Shown in pieces: positions 15,890 to 23,883 of a stretch of 64,000 nt of DNA; position 1 is the first letter of the stretch; every line of letters starts with the position of its first letter. The translations under genes and the position numbers were made by a program. Below the pieces are notes generated by a model. It made no database searches, had not been told where the DNA came from, and was given only the letters and a program-made list of their open reading frames with translations. The stretch covers positions 4,278,001-4,342,000 of the forward strand of contig NZ_CP092362.2 in the NCBI RefSeq assembly GCF_022370635.2, in the 5' to 3' direction. This DNA is from Mycolicibacterium crocinum (GTDB lineage: Bacteria; Actinomycetota; Actinomycetes; Mycobacteriales; Mycobacteriaceae).

Positions 15890-17416
15890 TTGATCAGTTC
15901 CCGAGCCGCCGCTGTCGGCGGGTGGCTTCGCGGTGCGGTTACCAATGACTTCAGCCCGAGACTGTTGCACAGTGATGGAGTGAACGGCGCCGTCATCCCA
16001 TCGTCTGATCTGTCGCAACCATTGGCGCACCCACGACTGCGACTGCGGTTGCCGCAGTGGAGCATCGCTGCCCGGTCTGCCATCATCGCCGGTACTGTCG
16101 TGTTCGTTGCGTTCACCCTGACCGGCGCCGCTTTGACCGGGGTCTTTTATCGTTCCCTGATCGCTGGCGTGGATGCCGCCGCAGCAGCGCGGGTACGCGA
16201 TGTGTCGGCCGGCCTGATCGAGGACACTCCGGCCGATCTCGACGACCCGTTGCTGGCCACCGATCAGCGCATCGACGCGGTGCAGGTCATCGCTCCCGAC
16301 GGCAAAGTTCTGCGCCGCTCCGACAGCGTCTCCGACACCCCGTTGATCCCGCTGAATGAGGTCGGCTCCGGCTTGCGGACGGGGATGGCGCCAACGAGCT
16401 CCCCCGACGGCGACATGCGGATCAGCGCGCAGTCGATCACCACGCCCAAGGGGGCATTCATCGTTGTGGTGGCCGGCGGCGACGACGCTGCCGAGTCGAC
16501 CGTTCGTACCGCGGTCATCCTGTTGTTGCTCGCTGCCCCGGTGGTCGTCGCCGTAGCGGCTGGCGCCACGTATCGCCTCGTCCGGCGATCACTCCGATCG
16601 GTGGATGCCATGCGCGCGCGCGTCGCGGCGATCAGCAGCGCAGACCTTGCCGAGCGAGTTCCCGTCCCTCCAGGGCGCGACGAGATTTCCGCGCTGGCGG
16701 TCACCATGAATCACATGCTGGATCGAATCGAGGCCGGCCATGTCGCGCAGCGCCAGTTCGTCGGTGATGCCTCTCATGAGTTGCGAAGCCCCTTGACGGC
16801 GATCATCTCGGCTCTCGATGTTGCCGTCGCGCATCCTGAACTGCTCGATGTCGAATTGGCCAGAGACACACTGGTTCCTGAGGCGCAACGCATGCGCGCT
16901 CTCGTCGAGGACCTATTGCTGTTGGCACGCGCCGACGAGCGCGGACTGACCTTCCATCGCGAACCGACCCGGCTCGACGAAGTCGCCACCGGTGAAGTGA
17001 TCCGGCTGCGCCGCACCTGCCGACATCCAGTCCACATCGCCGCGGACCCCGTCGAGGTGAACGGCGATGCGTCCGCGTTGTCACGAGTGGTGCGCAATTT
17101 GCTCGACAACGCCGCGCGTCACGCGACGTCGCAGATCGATGTCGAAGTCCGTCGCGAAAGCGGCGCGGCCATCCTGACTGTCGCCGACGACGGACCCGGG
17201 ATCCCCGCCGCGGACCGTCAGCGCGTGTTCGACAGATTCGTGCGCCTGGACAGCTCTCGGTCGCGTGGTGGCGGCGGAAGCGGATTGGGGTTGTCCATCG
17301 TGGCCGAAATCGTCGCCGCGCACGACGGACAGATCAGTATCACCGGCCGACCGGGTGGCGGCACGGTAGTGACGGTTCAGTTGCCGGCCGCGACGACGCC
17401 GGATTCCAACCGATAG
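15890..17416 (+). CDS. two-component sensor histidine kinase
   Basis: This is a protein of up to 508 residues. Two membrane segments (about 65-95 and 207-230) bracket an extracytoplasmic sensor domain. A HAMP linker follows, then the dimerisation box FVGDASHELRSPLTAI with the phospho-acceptor His at about 296. The ATPase domain has NLLDNAARHA (N box), DDGPGIP (G1), FDRFVRLD (F box) and GSGLGLSI (G2). The longest frame starts at a TTG; GTG 15980 is another candidate and loses nothing recognisable. The stop overlaps the 3' end of the convergent response-regulator gene by 40 bp. It is presumably the partner of that regulator. Confidence 0.9.
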   Translation: MISSRAAAVGGWLRGAVTNDFSPRLLHSDGVNGAVIPSSDLSQPLAHPRLRLRLPQWSIAARSAIIAGTVVFVAFTLTGAALTGVFYRSLIAGVDAAAAARVRDVSAGLIEDTPADLDDPLLATDQRIDAVQVIAPDGKVLRRSDSVSDTPLIPLNEVGSGLRTGMAPTSSPDGDMRISAQSITTPKGAFIVVVAGGDDAAESTVRTAVILLLLAAPVVVAVAAGATYRLVRRSLRSVDAMRARVAAISSADLAERVPVPPGRDEISALAVTMNHMLDRIEAGHVAQRQFVGDASHELRSPLTAIISALDVAVAHPELLDVELARDTLVPEAQRMRALVEDLLLLARADERGLTFHREPTRLDEVATGEVIRLRRTCRHPVHIAADPVEVNGDASALSRVVRNLLDNAARHATSQIDVEVRRESGAAILTVADDGPGIPAADRQRVFDRFVRLDSSRSRGGGGSGLGLSIVAEIVAAHDGQISITGRPGGGTVVTVQLPAATTPDSNR

Positions 17417-18066
17417 CCCACCCCGCGAATGGTCTCGATGGTGCTGGTACCGAACGGAATGTCGATCTTGCGGCGAAGGTAACGAACATAGACCTCGACG
17501 ATATTGTCGGGCCCTTCGTAATGCGGATCCCAGACCCTGTGGAGAATGTCAGCCTTCGTGCACACCGCATCCTTATTGCGCATCAGGTAGGCGAGCAGGC
17601 TAAATTCCCTGGGGCTCAGATCAATTGGAGCACCCGCACGTTCAACCACATGGCGTACGGGATCGAGTGTGAGATCTCCGGCAGTCATCACAACCGGCCG
17701 CTCCGGCGCGCCTCGGCGCGCCAGCGCATGCAGCCGAGCAACCAAAACGACGAAGGAGAACGGTTTGACGAGATAGTCGTCGGCCCCCAACGCGAAAGCG
17801 TCAGCCTGGTCATACTCACCATCCTTGGCCGTCAGCATCAATACGGGGGTCCACACGCTACGGGCACGCAGGCGGCGAAGCACCTCATAGCCACTCAACT
17901 CCGGCACCATGATGTCCAAAACGATGACATCGAAATGGTTTTCGGTCGCCTCCCACAAACCCTCGGTCCCGGTCGCGGCATGTACGACAATGAATCCTTC
18001 CGCGCCGAGCCCCAGCTTCAGGCTGGAGGCCACATGAGGTTCATCCTCGACCAGCAGAATCTTCAT
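17377..18066 (-). CDS. OmpR-family response regulator
   Basis: This 229-residue regulator has a receiver domain (1-115) with acidic pocket VEDEPH, phospho-acceptor Asp51 in VIVLDIMVP, Thr in MLTAKD and Lys in YLVKPFS. An OmpR-type winged helix follows (about 130-222) with LDPVRHVVERAG, LSPREFSLLAYLM and the GVGYRLE end. It is convergent with the kinase gene, their 3' ends overlapping by 40 bp, an unusual layout for a cognate pair. A copy of the 17-bp direct repeat lies 218 bp upstream (18284-18300), fitting autoregulation. Confidence 0.92.
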   Translation of the reverse strand: MKILLVEDEPHVASSLKLGLGAEGFIVVHAATGTEGLWEATENHFDVIVLDIMVPELSGYEVLRRLRARSVWTPVLMLTAKDGEYDQADAFALGADDYLVKPFSFVVLVARLHALARRGAPERPVVMTAGDLTLDPVRHVVERAGAPIDLSPREFSLLAYLMRNKDAVCTKADILHRVWDPHYEGPDNIVEVYVRYLRRKIDIPFGTSTIETIRGVGYRLESGVVAAGN

Positions 18067-18283
18067 CCCGTGTGGTCCCTCCGACCGAATCGCACATACC
18101 TACGGCACCGGAACGCCGGACGGCCGGCGCACCACCGCTAGGGCAGAGTATCCGCACGGGGTCAACGAGAGCAGATCTCCACTGTGGCGCGCCGGCCTCC
18201 ATCGGCTGACCCACTACAGGTCCGAGGCGTTGAGCCGGCCCCCGACTCGCCGCTTCCGACGCTGCCGAGGATGACAGCACGGT

Positions 18284-18300
18284 GCTGAGAGTTCGCTGAA
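18284..18300 (+). promoter_or_regulatory. direct-repeat site, copy 2 (upstream of the response regulator)
   Basis: GCTGAGAGTTCGCTGAA has half-sites at 18284 and 18295, 11 bp apart. It is identical at 15 of 17 positions to the copy at 19119-19135. It lies between the 3' end of the porin gene and the start of the response-regulator gene, on the upstream side of the latter. Binding by that regulator is inferred. Confidence 0.55.
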
Positions 18301-18322
18301 CGGCCACGTCGCCCGTCAGGGG

Positions 18323-18961
18323 TCAGTTCATGTTCCAGGGTTCGCCGTAGGTGGTGACGCTGTCGCCGGCCTTGGAGATCAGGCGGGCGAAGGGCCGCAG
18401 CAGCACGCCGCCGGCGGCGCCGGTGACGGTGCCGTGGGCGTTGGCCACGGCCACCGAGCCGTTGGGGCCCGAGACGTCGACGGAGAAGGTGGCGACTTCC
18501 TGGATACCGGGGCCGTTGCCCAGGTCAGCGGAGATCGACACACCCGGGAACAGGTTCGGGGTGATCACCTGGGCGAGCGGGTTGAAGTTGGTCGGCGAGA
18601 TGCTCACATCGTCGAGCAGGATGTTGGGGGTGGTGTAGCTGAAGTTGATACCCACACCGAGTGACCACGGGAAGCCGACCTGGTAGCCCAGCTCCAAGGT
18701 GCCCGCGAACTTATCCGCCGCCGGGCCGACCACGCTGTAGACGGCCTTGCCGGAGTGGAACCACTCACGGGTGAGCCGGTTGCGGTCCAGAGGGAACACA
18801 CCGTTGAGGAAGGTGTCCCACTGCTGAATCGTCATCGTGCGGCCACCGCCGTCAACCAGACTCAGTTCGTTGTCCAAACCTGCGTGCGAGGTACCTGTCC
18901 CGACGAACAACGCCGCGACGGCAGCGATCATCGCCACCAGCACTCGACCGATGATCTTCAT
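18323..18961 (-). CDS. mspA: MspA-family outer-membrane porin
   Basis: This 212-residue porin is closely similar over its whole length to MspA of Mycobacterium smegmatis. The signal peptide ends SHA at residue 27; the mature part starts GLDNELSLVDG and ends GDSVTTYGEPWNMN. The constriction-zone aspartates Asp90 and Asp91 (mature numbering, ILLDD) are kept, while position 93 is Ser where MspA has Asp. The protein forms an octameric channel for small hydrophilic solutes and metals in the mycolate outer membrane. Presence on an integrated element is notable because MspA-type porins are normally chromosomal. A direct-repeat site lies about 160 bp upstream. The symbol marks family membership; which mspA-D paralogue is meant cannot be decided. 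Confidence 0.93.
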   Translation of the reverse strand: MKIIGRVLVAMIAAVAALFVGTGTSHAGLDNELSLVDGGGRTMTIQQWDTFLNGVFPLDRNRLTREWFHSGKAVYSVVGPAADKFAGTLELGYQVGFPWSLGVGINFSYTTPNILLDDVSISPTNFNPLAQVITPNLFPGVSISADLGNGPGIQEVATFSVDVSGPNGSVAVANAHGTVTGAAGGVLLRPFARLISKAGDSVTTYGEPWNMN

Positions 18962-19327
18962 GTTCCTCCGTCACCGTTGTCGCGACCGCACCCGTATGCC
19001 GGTCACCGTGTGGACATCACCTGAGCCATGCCCGCGGCCATAAACGAACGAGCCGGCGCGTAACTCAATACCGGGCGTTCAGCGCTGAACGTCCGGGCGG
19101 CGAGCATCGCACCACGGCGCTGAGAGGACGCTGAAAACCGGGTCTGCACCCGGCCGCACGCTTGCTGCCCAGACGTCGGGCCCATCACTTTCGGCCGCCG
19201 AGATAACGGCCCGGCGACCGCCTCACAACAGCCAGCCCCGGCACCGAGATACCGACACACCCGTGCATCGTCGACGAAGGCCAATGCCTCGGCAACACCA
19301 CCGCTGTGCGTATTCGTGGCGATCGCG
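18962..19327. other. intergenic stretch upstream of the porin with regulatory sites
   Basis: About 365 bp without a credible gene; a minus-strand frame at 19003-19398 has no domain. It holds the direct-repeat site at 19119-19135 and a perfect 16-bp palindrome CGTTCAGCGCTGAACG at 19076-19091 that contains the same CTGAA core. Together these suggest the regulated promoter region of the porin gene. Confidence 0.5.
19119..19135 (+). promoter_or_regulatory. direct-repeat site, copy 3 (upstream of the porin)
   Basis: GCTGAGAGGACGCTGAA has half-sites at 19119 and 19130, 11 bp apart, about 158 bp upstream of the porin ATG. It matches the copy by the response regulator at 15 of 17 bases. A related 16-bp palindrome sits 28 bp closer to the porin (19076-19091). 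Confidence 0.55.
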
Positions 19328-19681
19328 CTAGTGGCCGGCTTTGACTTGGGGGACCGCCTTTTCGACCGGCAGCACGTTGGTCGGTGTCGTCGAGACAACG
19401 GTGCCGCCCATGTTCATGCCGGGTACGTTCGGTGGATCGAAGGTTGAATTGTGGTTACCGCTCGCTATGAGCGCACCGGGCCCCCCGCGGACGCTGCCTT
19501 CGTCGAGGCTGGTGTCGTGCTGGGTCATGGTGATTGCCGCAGCGGCCAGCATGGCGCCGGAGCCAACGATCGTCCCGAAGACCTTGAGCCGGGACCCGGA
19601 CGCGCGGCGCGGTGTCGTCTGTCGGCAGTCAGCCTGTTTGGCCGATGAATCTGGGGCTGCACTCTGTCGGTTCCACATCAT
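19328..19681 (-). CDS. small single-pass membrane or secreted protein, unknown
   Basis: This 117-residue protein has a basic N-terminus (about 30 residues, ending SRLK) followed by one hydrophobic segment (VFGTIVGSGAMLAAAAI). The outward or mature part is rich in Gly, Pro, Val and Met (FDPPNVPGMNMGGTVVSTTP) and has a lysine-rich end. Two ATG codons in a row start the gene, with AGGAAAGGAA upstream. It precedes the porin gene on the same strand, 366 bp away. No family recognised; the Met-rich NVPGMNMGG stretch could bind metal, but this is speculation. Confidence 0.6.
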   Translation of the reverse strand: MMWNRQSAAPDSSAKQADCRQTTPRRASGSRLKVFGTIVGSGAMLAAAAITMTQHDTSLDEGSVRGGPGALIASGNHNSTFDPPNVPGMNMGGTVVSTTPTNVLPVEKAVPQVKAGH

Positions 19682-20351
19682 CGTGGGGTTCCTTTCCTGT
19701 TAACGCCGGCGGGTTGTTGTCCCGACCGGCCTCGATCGCTGTTAGCCCGACCATTGCTCTAGCGCCCAGCATGTGCGGCGACGTGGACGTATCCCTCGCC
19801 TGCTCGGGCAAGGGCGCTTGCCTGGAAAATGGCGTTTTCCGAGCAACGTGGTGCGTACCTTCTGCGGCTGACCGAGCTGAGACCCGCGATGTCAGCGGGT
19901 CGTGCGACTCGACAATCGGGAAATGCACTGACTTGTCGTCCGAACTGGATTGGCTTGCGTTCGAGCGGAATTGGCGTGCAGCTACTTGGACATCCGGAAG
20001 ACGTTGCCTGCAGCTAGGCACCGGCGCTCCCGCGCCGCCGCGTTCGAGCCGGGTTCTGCATGCTGCATGCTCGCACTCAGGGGCTTAAAGCCCGCTGAAG
20101 GACGTCTGGGAGGGCTGTCGCATTTCCCCTGCTCGCAGCTGTGAAATCACCGTAGATTGGCTGGATCTCGCGGCCGGCGCTGCTCAAGCCATCGCCCAAA
20201 TGGCTGGACTCGCGTTGCCGTTTATTCGGCGATTATGACCAAGAATTGACCGGATTCGGCCAGTCAGAGGCGGAATGACTCAGAACCAAAATCCACCATC
20301 TGCCAGCACAAACGAGCACACTTTCGGAACCAGCCGGAGCCCCCGATTCCA
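19682..20351. other. gene-free right end of the element
   Basis: About 670 bp with only chance frames, for example 19612-20088 on the plus strand. A site GCCGTTTATTCGGCG (20217-20231) lies about 120 bp inside attR and resembles the site near attL, so this end probably carries integrase arm sites. Nothing else could be identified. Confidence 0.5.
20217..20265 (+). repeat. arm-like repeat, right-end copy
   Basis: The 49 bp from GCCGTTTATTCGGCG onward recur at 21295-21342 with about eight differences and one gap (shared pieces: GCCGTTTATTCGGCG, TGACC, GAAT, ACCGGATTC). The copy here is inside attR and the other is about 900 bp outside it. A shorter relative is at 905-919 by the integrase. Confidence 0.55.
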
Positions 20352-20390
20352 AATCCCTAGGTCGCAGGTTCGATTCCTGCCGGGGGCGCT
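20352..20390 (+). other. attR core (39-bp repeat of the tRNA-Arg 3' half)
   Basis: This is identical to 826-864, including the T arm and the 3' acceptor strand of tRNA-Arg. The 5' half of the tRNA is missing, so it is not a functional tRNA. It marks the right boundary of the integrated element; sequence to the right should be the original chromosome or an older insertion. Confidence 0.92.
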
Positions 20391-20694
20391 TGCGGTTTTT
20401 GCTGGTAAGGCACCATGTCTAGCTGGACGAATTGCTTAGCTGGAGGCCCGAATACTGCACACGCCCGCTTTATGGACACACTTCCTGCCGGTATCTGGTC
20501 CTAACAATGCCCGACCGGCGGTCAGTCCGCCGTGTCGTAATCCCAGAAACCCAACGACTAACGTCAGTTGTGGCCTAAGTGAAGTTAGTAAGGCTGCCTG
20601 ACTTCAGATGATGGCGAATGACTAGGTCTGTTGGAGACGTCGGTTCCCAAGGAGCAGACAGACTTGGACACATCACTCGTTTCTAGTCATACTT
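20391..20694. other. intergenic stretch right of attR
   Basis: About 300 bp without a gene. CTAAGTGAAGTTA at 20575-20587 repeats one arm of the fic operator (reverse complement of 11923-11935), and GACTTCA follows at 20600, forming an imperfect dyad about 105 bp before the antitoxin start. This is probably the control region of the downstream toxin-antitoxin locus. Confidence 0.45.
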
Positions 20695-20985
20695 ATGACT
20701 ATGACTGAGAGCAGTTCTCTCGCTGAGACGAAGGCTCACCTGTCCGAGTTGGTAGCTCGGGTGGGTGAGCAGCACGAGCGGATCACGGTCACAGTTCATG
20801 GACGTCCTGTCGCGGTCCTTCTCGCGATCGACGACTTGGAGTCACTCGAGGAGACCATTGCAGTTCTGTCCGACTCTGCGGCAGTACGCGCACTGAGCCG
20901 AGCCGACGCTGAGTTGGCCCGAGGCGAAGGCGAGACTGAGGAAGATCTCGCCACAGCGATGCGAGCTCGCCGAGCCGGGAAGTGA
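20695..20985 (+). CDS. RelB/Phd-YefM family antitoxin
   Basis: This 96-residue protein has the N-terminal Phd/YefM fold: SLAETKAHLSELVARVGEQH, then ITVTVHGRPVAVLLAIDDLESL. An acidic C-terminal tail (GEGETEEDLATAMRARRAGK) would wrap the toxin. It should bind its own promoter and neutralise RelE. The stop overlaps the toxin start (GTGA), the normal coupling of relBE operons. The partner toxin is frameshifted, so the antitoxin is probably an orphan. Confidence 0.85.
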   Translation: MTMTESSSLAETKAHLSELVARVGEQHERITVTVHGRPVAVLLAIDDLESLEETIAVLSDSAAVRALSRADAELARGEGETEEDLATAMRARRAGK

Positions 20986-21252
20986 CCGACCAGCGATACG
21001 AGTTGGTCGTCGCCCCGACCGTACGTAGGCAGTTGACTGAGTCGCTGCCGGAGGCGGTGGCATTCGCGGCGTATGAGTTCATCACCGGACGACAACCCGT
21101 ACAGGGTCGGCAAGCGACTACGGCCGCCACTGGAGGATCGGTACAGTGCACGCAGGGGTACATACCGCGTGATCTACCGCATCGACGACGGGCAGCGGCG
21201 CGTCACAGTCGTCGGCGTATTCAGCCGCGCAGACGCCTACCGGAAGCAGTGA
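20982..21252 (+). pseudogene. RelE-type toxin, frameshifted
   Basis: The frame from GTG 20982 begins YELVVAPTVRRQLTESLPEA and VAFAAYEFITG, then loses homology. The next frame continues as DDNPYRVGKRLRPPLEDRYS, ARRGTYRVIYRIDDGQRRV and VFSRADAYRKQ with a stop at 21250-21252. Together they make a normal RelE of about 90 residues with the conserved RRGTYRVIY core. The joint near 21085 lacks the few bases that normally encode the residues before NPxRxGK, so a small deletion is likely. The toxin is probably inactive. A sequencing error is possible but the lost residues argue against one. Confidence 0.75.
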
Positions 21253-21618
21253 GCATTGGCCGGCATTGCCGCCGGCGGCAGCCCGATTCCTATAGCCGTT
21301 TATTCGGCGTTTCTGACCGAGAATCACCGGATTCAGCAAGTCCGCACCGAGGACGTCATTGGCGCCGATGCGGACCTCGAACCACCCTCACCCCACTGTC
21401 CCAGCACCGAGCCGTACTGGTGATCGGCGCGTTGACGGTCACTCTGTCGTGCAGATTCATCGGTCCAATACGCCGAACGTGGAGGGCTGTAGACACCAAA
21501 GTGGTTGAGCACGAACGGGATTGGACGCGTTCTCGATCTTGACGGCACAGCGAGCACGCCGAGCGAATAGAGTCATCGCAGGCTGACCAGGACTGCCAGC
21601 GCACAAGAAGGGACATTC
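21253..21618. other. intergenic stretch with second copy of the arm-like repeat
   Basis: About 365 bp with no gene. At 21295-21342 it carries the second copy of the repeat found at 20217-20265. Its position about 45 bp after the relE remnant makes the block 20391-21342 look like a piece of a related older element. No further copy of the tRNA-derived core was found here. Confidence 0.4.
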
Positions 21619-22014
21619 ATGCGGGTGCCTCGTGCTGTCGCAAACTTCAACCGCGCCGTCACCAACCCAATCGCTCGCTCCCTCACGCCGTGGCTGCCCT
21701 GCTTAGGGACGCTCGAGCACACCGGACGCAAGTCCGGCAAGCGCTATCGAACGCCGCTCTTGGTGTTCAAGAGCCGCGACGGCTACGTCATTCTGATCGG
21801 CTACGGACCTGAATCGGACTGGCTGAAGAACGTCTTGGCCGGCGGCCCGATAATCCTGCACAAACGGGGCACAGCAATACCGTTGGCCAGCCCGCGGATT
21901 GTGAGCAAGTCCGAGGCGCCCCCCTCGTTACGCCCGCACACCGACTGTTCTACCGCCTGTTCCAGTACGACGAAGCGGCATTGGTACTCACGAGAACTAT
22001 GTAGGCGGCTGACT
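21619..22014 (+). pseudogene. deazaflavin-dependent nitroreductase-like (DUF385), frameshifted
   Basis: The frame from ATG 21619 shows the Ddn-like fold: LEHTGRKSGKRYRTPLLVF, then VLIGYGPESDWLKNVLAGG in substance, the F420-binding and substrate region. After PRIVSKSEA (about 21918) the reading frame breaks in a run of six C. The next frame finishes the family pattern with PLVTPAHRLFYRLFQYDEAA and LVLTRTM, ending TAG at 22014. The whole would be about 131 residues. A one-base loss in the homopolymer explains it, so either a sequencing error or a recent mutation is possible. Confidence 0.7.
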
Positions 22015-22096
22015 AAGCCCGCAGTTCCTGCGGAAACGGGGGCATCGGCTCGATGCGCTCACACTGCCCGCACCGTGGGGCCTTCAGGTTGCGTCT

Positions 22097-22516
22097 CTAA
22101 TGAACATCGGTAATCAGATGGGTCAGCACGAGCGACGCGAGCTTCCACGCGTCACCCCGGTGTACCCAACGCTCGGTGTAGTGCCCGTAGCCGGTGACTG
22201 AAGTCCCGTCGTCGAATACGGCGCGGTCCTGCACGGCCCAAATCACCTGCGCCTCATCCTCATTGAGGTCAATCTCCGGTGCATGGACCTGGTGAGCGGT
22301 CCTCGCGCCGCCGACGAGCGACTTAAGCAGCGCCAGCGTCTCGTTCCGACCGATCGTCATGTTCGGTTCGGACTCTCCGTCGCTCATCCCGAACTCGACG
22401 TCGTCGGCCATCAACGCCGCCAGGCCATTCCAGTCCTTGGTGTCTAGCATTCGGCAGTATTTGGCCTTGGCTTGCGTCAGTTCGTAGAACGCGATCACGT
22501 CAGCTTGCTGAGTCAT
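22097..22516 (-). CDS. NTF2/SnoaL-like protein paired with the P450
   Basis: This 139-residue protein has the SnoaL/NTF2 cone fold pattern: an N-terminal helix pair (YELTQAKAKYCRMLDTKDWN), LAALMADDVEF, and strand-rich C-terminal half with GYGHYTERWVHRGDAWKL. Such proteins act as isomerases, dehydratases or binding partners in steroid and aromatic catabolism. Its ATG overlaps the P450 stop by four bases (ATGA), so the two are translationally coupled. Confidence 0.8.
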   Translation of the reverse strand: MTQQADVIAFYELTQAKAKYCRMLDTKDWNGLAALMADDVEFGMSDGESEPNMTIGRNETLALLKSLVGGARTAHQVHAPEIDLNEDEAQVIWAVQDRAVFDDGTSVTGYGHYTERWVHRGDAWKLASLVLTHLITDVH

Positions 22517-23721
22517 CGCACGGCCAGTGTCAGACGATCAAGTCGGCGGACCAGGATGCTGGGTAGCCACTGACCAACCTCCGCGGCTTCGATCCAGGTG
22601 GTCTGATCCAGCAGCGTCCGCAACACGATCTGGGCTTCCAAGCGGGCCAGTGCGGCCCCGACGCAGAAGTGCGCGCCCTTGCCGAACGCGATGTGCCCTT
22701 TCCCGCCGGTGCGGTCCAGGCGGAACTCGTTGGGATTCTCGAACTGTCGGGGGTCGCGGTTGGCGGCCCCCCACATCAACAACAGTCGTGAGTCGGCTGG
22801 CAGCTCGACACCGGCCAGAGTGGTGTCCCGGACGACGTGGCGATAGTGCCCGCGAAACGGTGACTCGTACCGCAGCGTCTCCTCGATGAACGCCCCCAGC
22901 CGTTCGGGCTGCGCGCGCAACTGTTCCTGAATGTCGTTGTGCGTGGCCAAGATCCAGGCCGCGCTGCCCAGCAAGGAAGCAGTGGATTCACCTGCGGCAC
23001 TGAACAATGTCAGCATGATCGCCATTGCCGGCATATGCTCGACTTCACCCGAGGCGTAACGGGCCGCCAGGTCGCCGATCAGCCCCGGCGCAGGGTTCTC
23101 CCCCGCCTTGGCGAAATGCTCCATGACGTAACCGGCTAGCTCCATCGCCGCCGCACCTGCGGCGTCGAGTTCGCTCTGGCTGACGACGCCGTCGAGCAGA
23201 GTGGTGGTGGCGTAGCCCAGTCGAATCAACTTGTCGACGTCTTCCTGGGGCAATCCCAGCAGGTCGGCCACCACCATCATCGGGAGCCGATTAGCCATCG
23301 CACTCATCCACTCGATGCGCCCGTCAATCACCCCTTGCGTCCACAGTTGTATCGCGGTCGCTTCGGCGAACTCCTCGATAACGCGTATCCGCTTGGCGGC
23401 CAGGTGTGGCACCAGCAGCTTGCGGTGCGCGTCGTGCAACGGGTCGTCGGCGGTGGCCAGCGCATGCTGATCACCGCCAAGAGGACCCATATCGAACGGT
23501 GTGACGACGCCATCGCGATACACCATCGTCGCGGTCAGATTGGAGGAAAAGTCTTCCACGCGGTTGACGGCTTCAATCACCGCGTCCCAGCCGCACACTG
23601 CGTAGAAGGTGGAGTCACCGATGCGCTGCACCGGTGCTTGCTCGCGCATCCGGTCGTACAGCGGGTACGGATCCTGCAGGGCGGCAGTGAAGAAGTCGGT
23701 GGCGTCCGCCAAGAGGGTCAT
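22513..23721 (-). CDS. cytochrome P450
   Basis: This is a 402-residue bacterial class I P450. The I-helix oxygen-binding motif is AGESTASLLG, the ExxR motif is EETLR, and the haem loop FGKGAHFCVGAALARLE holds the ligand Cys. The longest frame starts at 23835, but its first 38 residues look unlike a P450. I chose the ATG at 23721 (MTLLADATDFFTAALQDPYP), where the family normally begins, though no good ribosome site is seen there. It needs ferredoxin and reductase from elsewhere. Neighbours (NTF2-like, TetR, Rieske oxygenase) suggest steroid, terpenoid or xenobiotic oxidation. Confidence 0.9.
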   Translation of the reverse strand: MTLLADATDFFTAALQDPYPLYDRMREQAPVQRIGDSTFYAVCGWDAVIEAVNRVEDFSSNLTATMVYRDGVVTPFDMGPLGGDQHALATADDPLHDAHRKLLVPHLAAKRIRVIEEFAEATAIQLWTQGVIDGRIEWMSAMANRLPMMVVADLLGLPQEDVDKLIRLGYATTTLLDGVVSQSELDAAGAAAMELAGYVMEHFAKAGENPAPGLIGDLAARYASGEVEHMPAMAIMLTLFSAAGESTASLLGSAAWILATHNDIQEQLRAQPERLGAFIEETLRYESPFRGHYRHVVRDTTLAGVELPADSRLLLMWGAANRDPRQFENPNEFRLDRTGGKGHIAFGKGAHFCVGAALARLEAQIVLRTLLDQTTWIEAAEVGQWLPSILVRRLDRLTLAVR

Positions 23722-23883
23722 GAGGTCAGGGTGGACGCCGCCCGTACGCGCGTCAACGACCTGCGTCGAACATGAAATCCAACCCGACACAGACGCGGGC
23801 GCGGGGCTCTCACGGCACACGGATAACCAGCGCATTCCATGAGAAATAGACCGCAGCTCTTCTCACGGTGATAAAACGGGGCG

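Noticed and set aside
19612..20088. 158-codon plus-strand frame near the right end of the element
   Set aside because: No domain or ribosome site, overlaps the start of the gene at 19681, and has many Cys and Trp in a random-looking order.
20352..20390. second tRNA-Arg
   Set aside because: Only the 3' half is present; no 5' acceptor strand or D arm precedes it. It is the attR duplicate.
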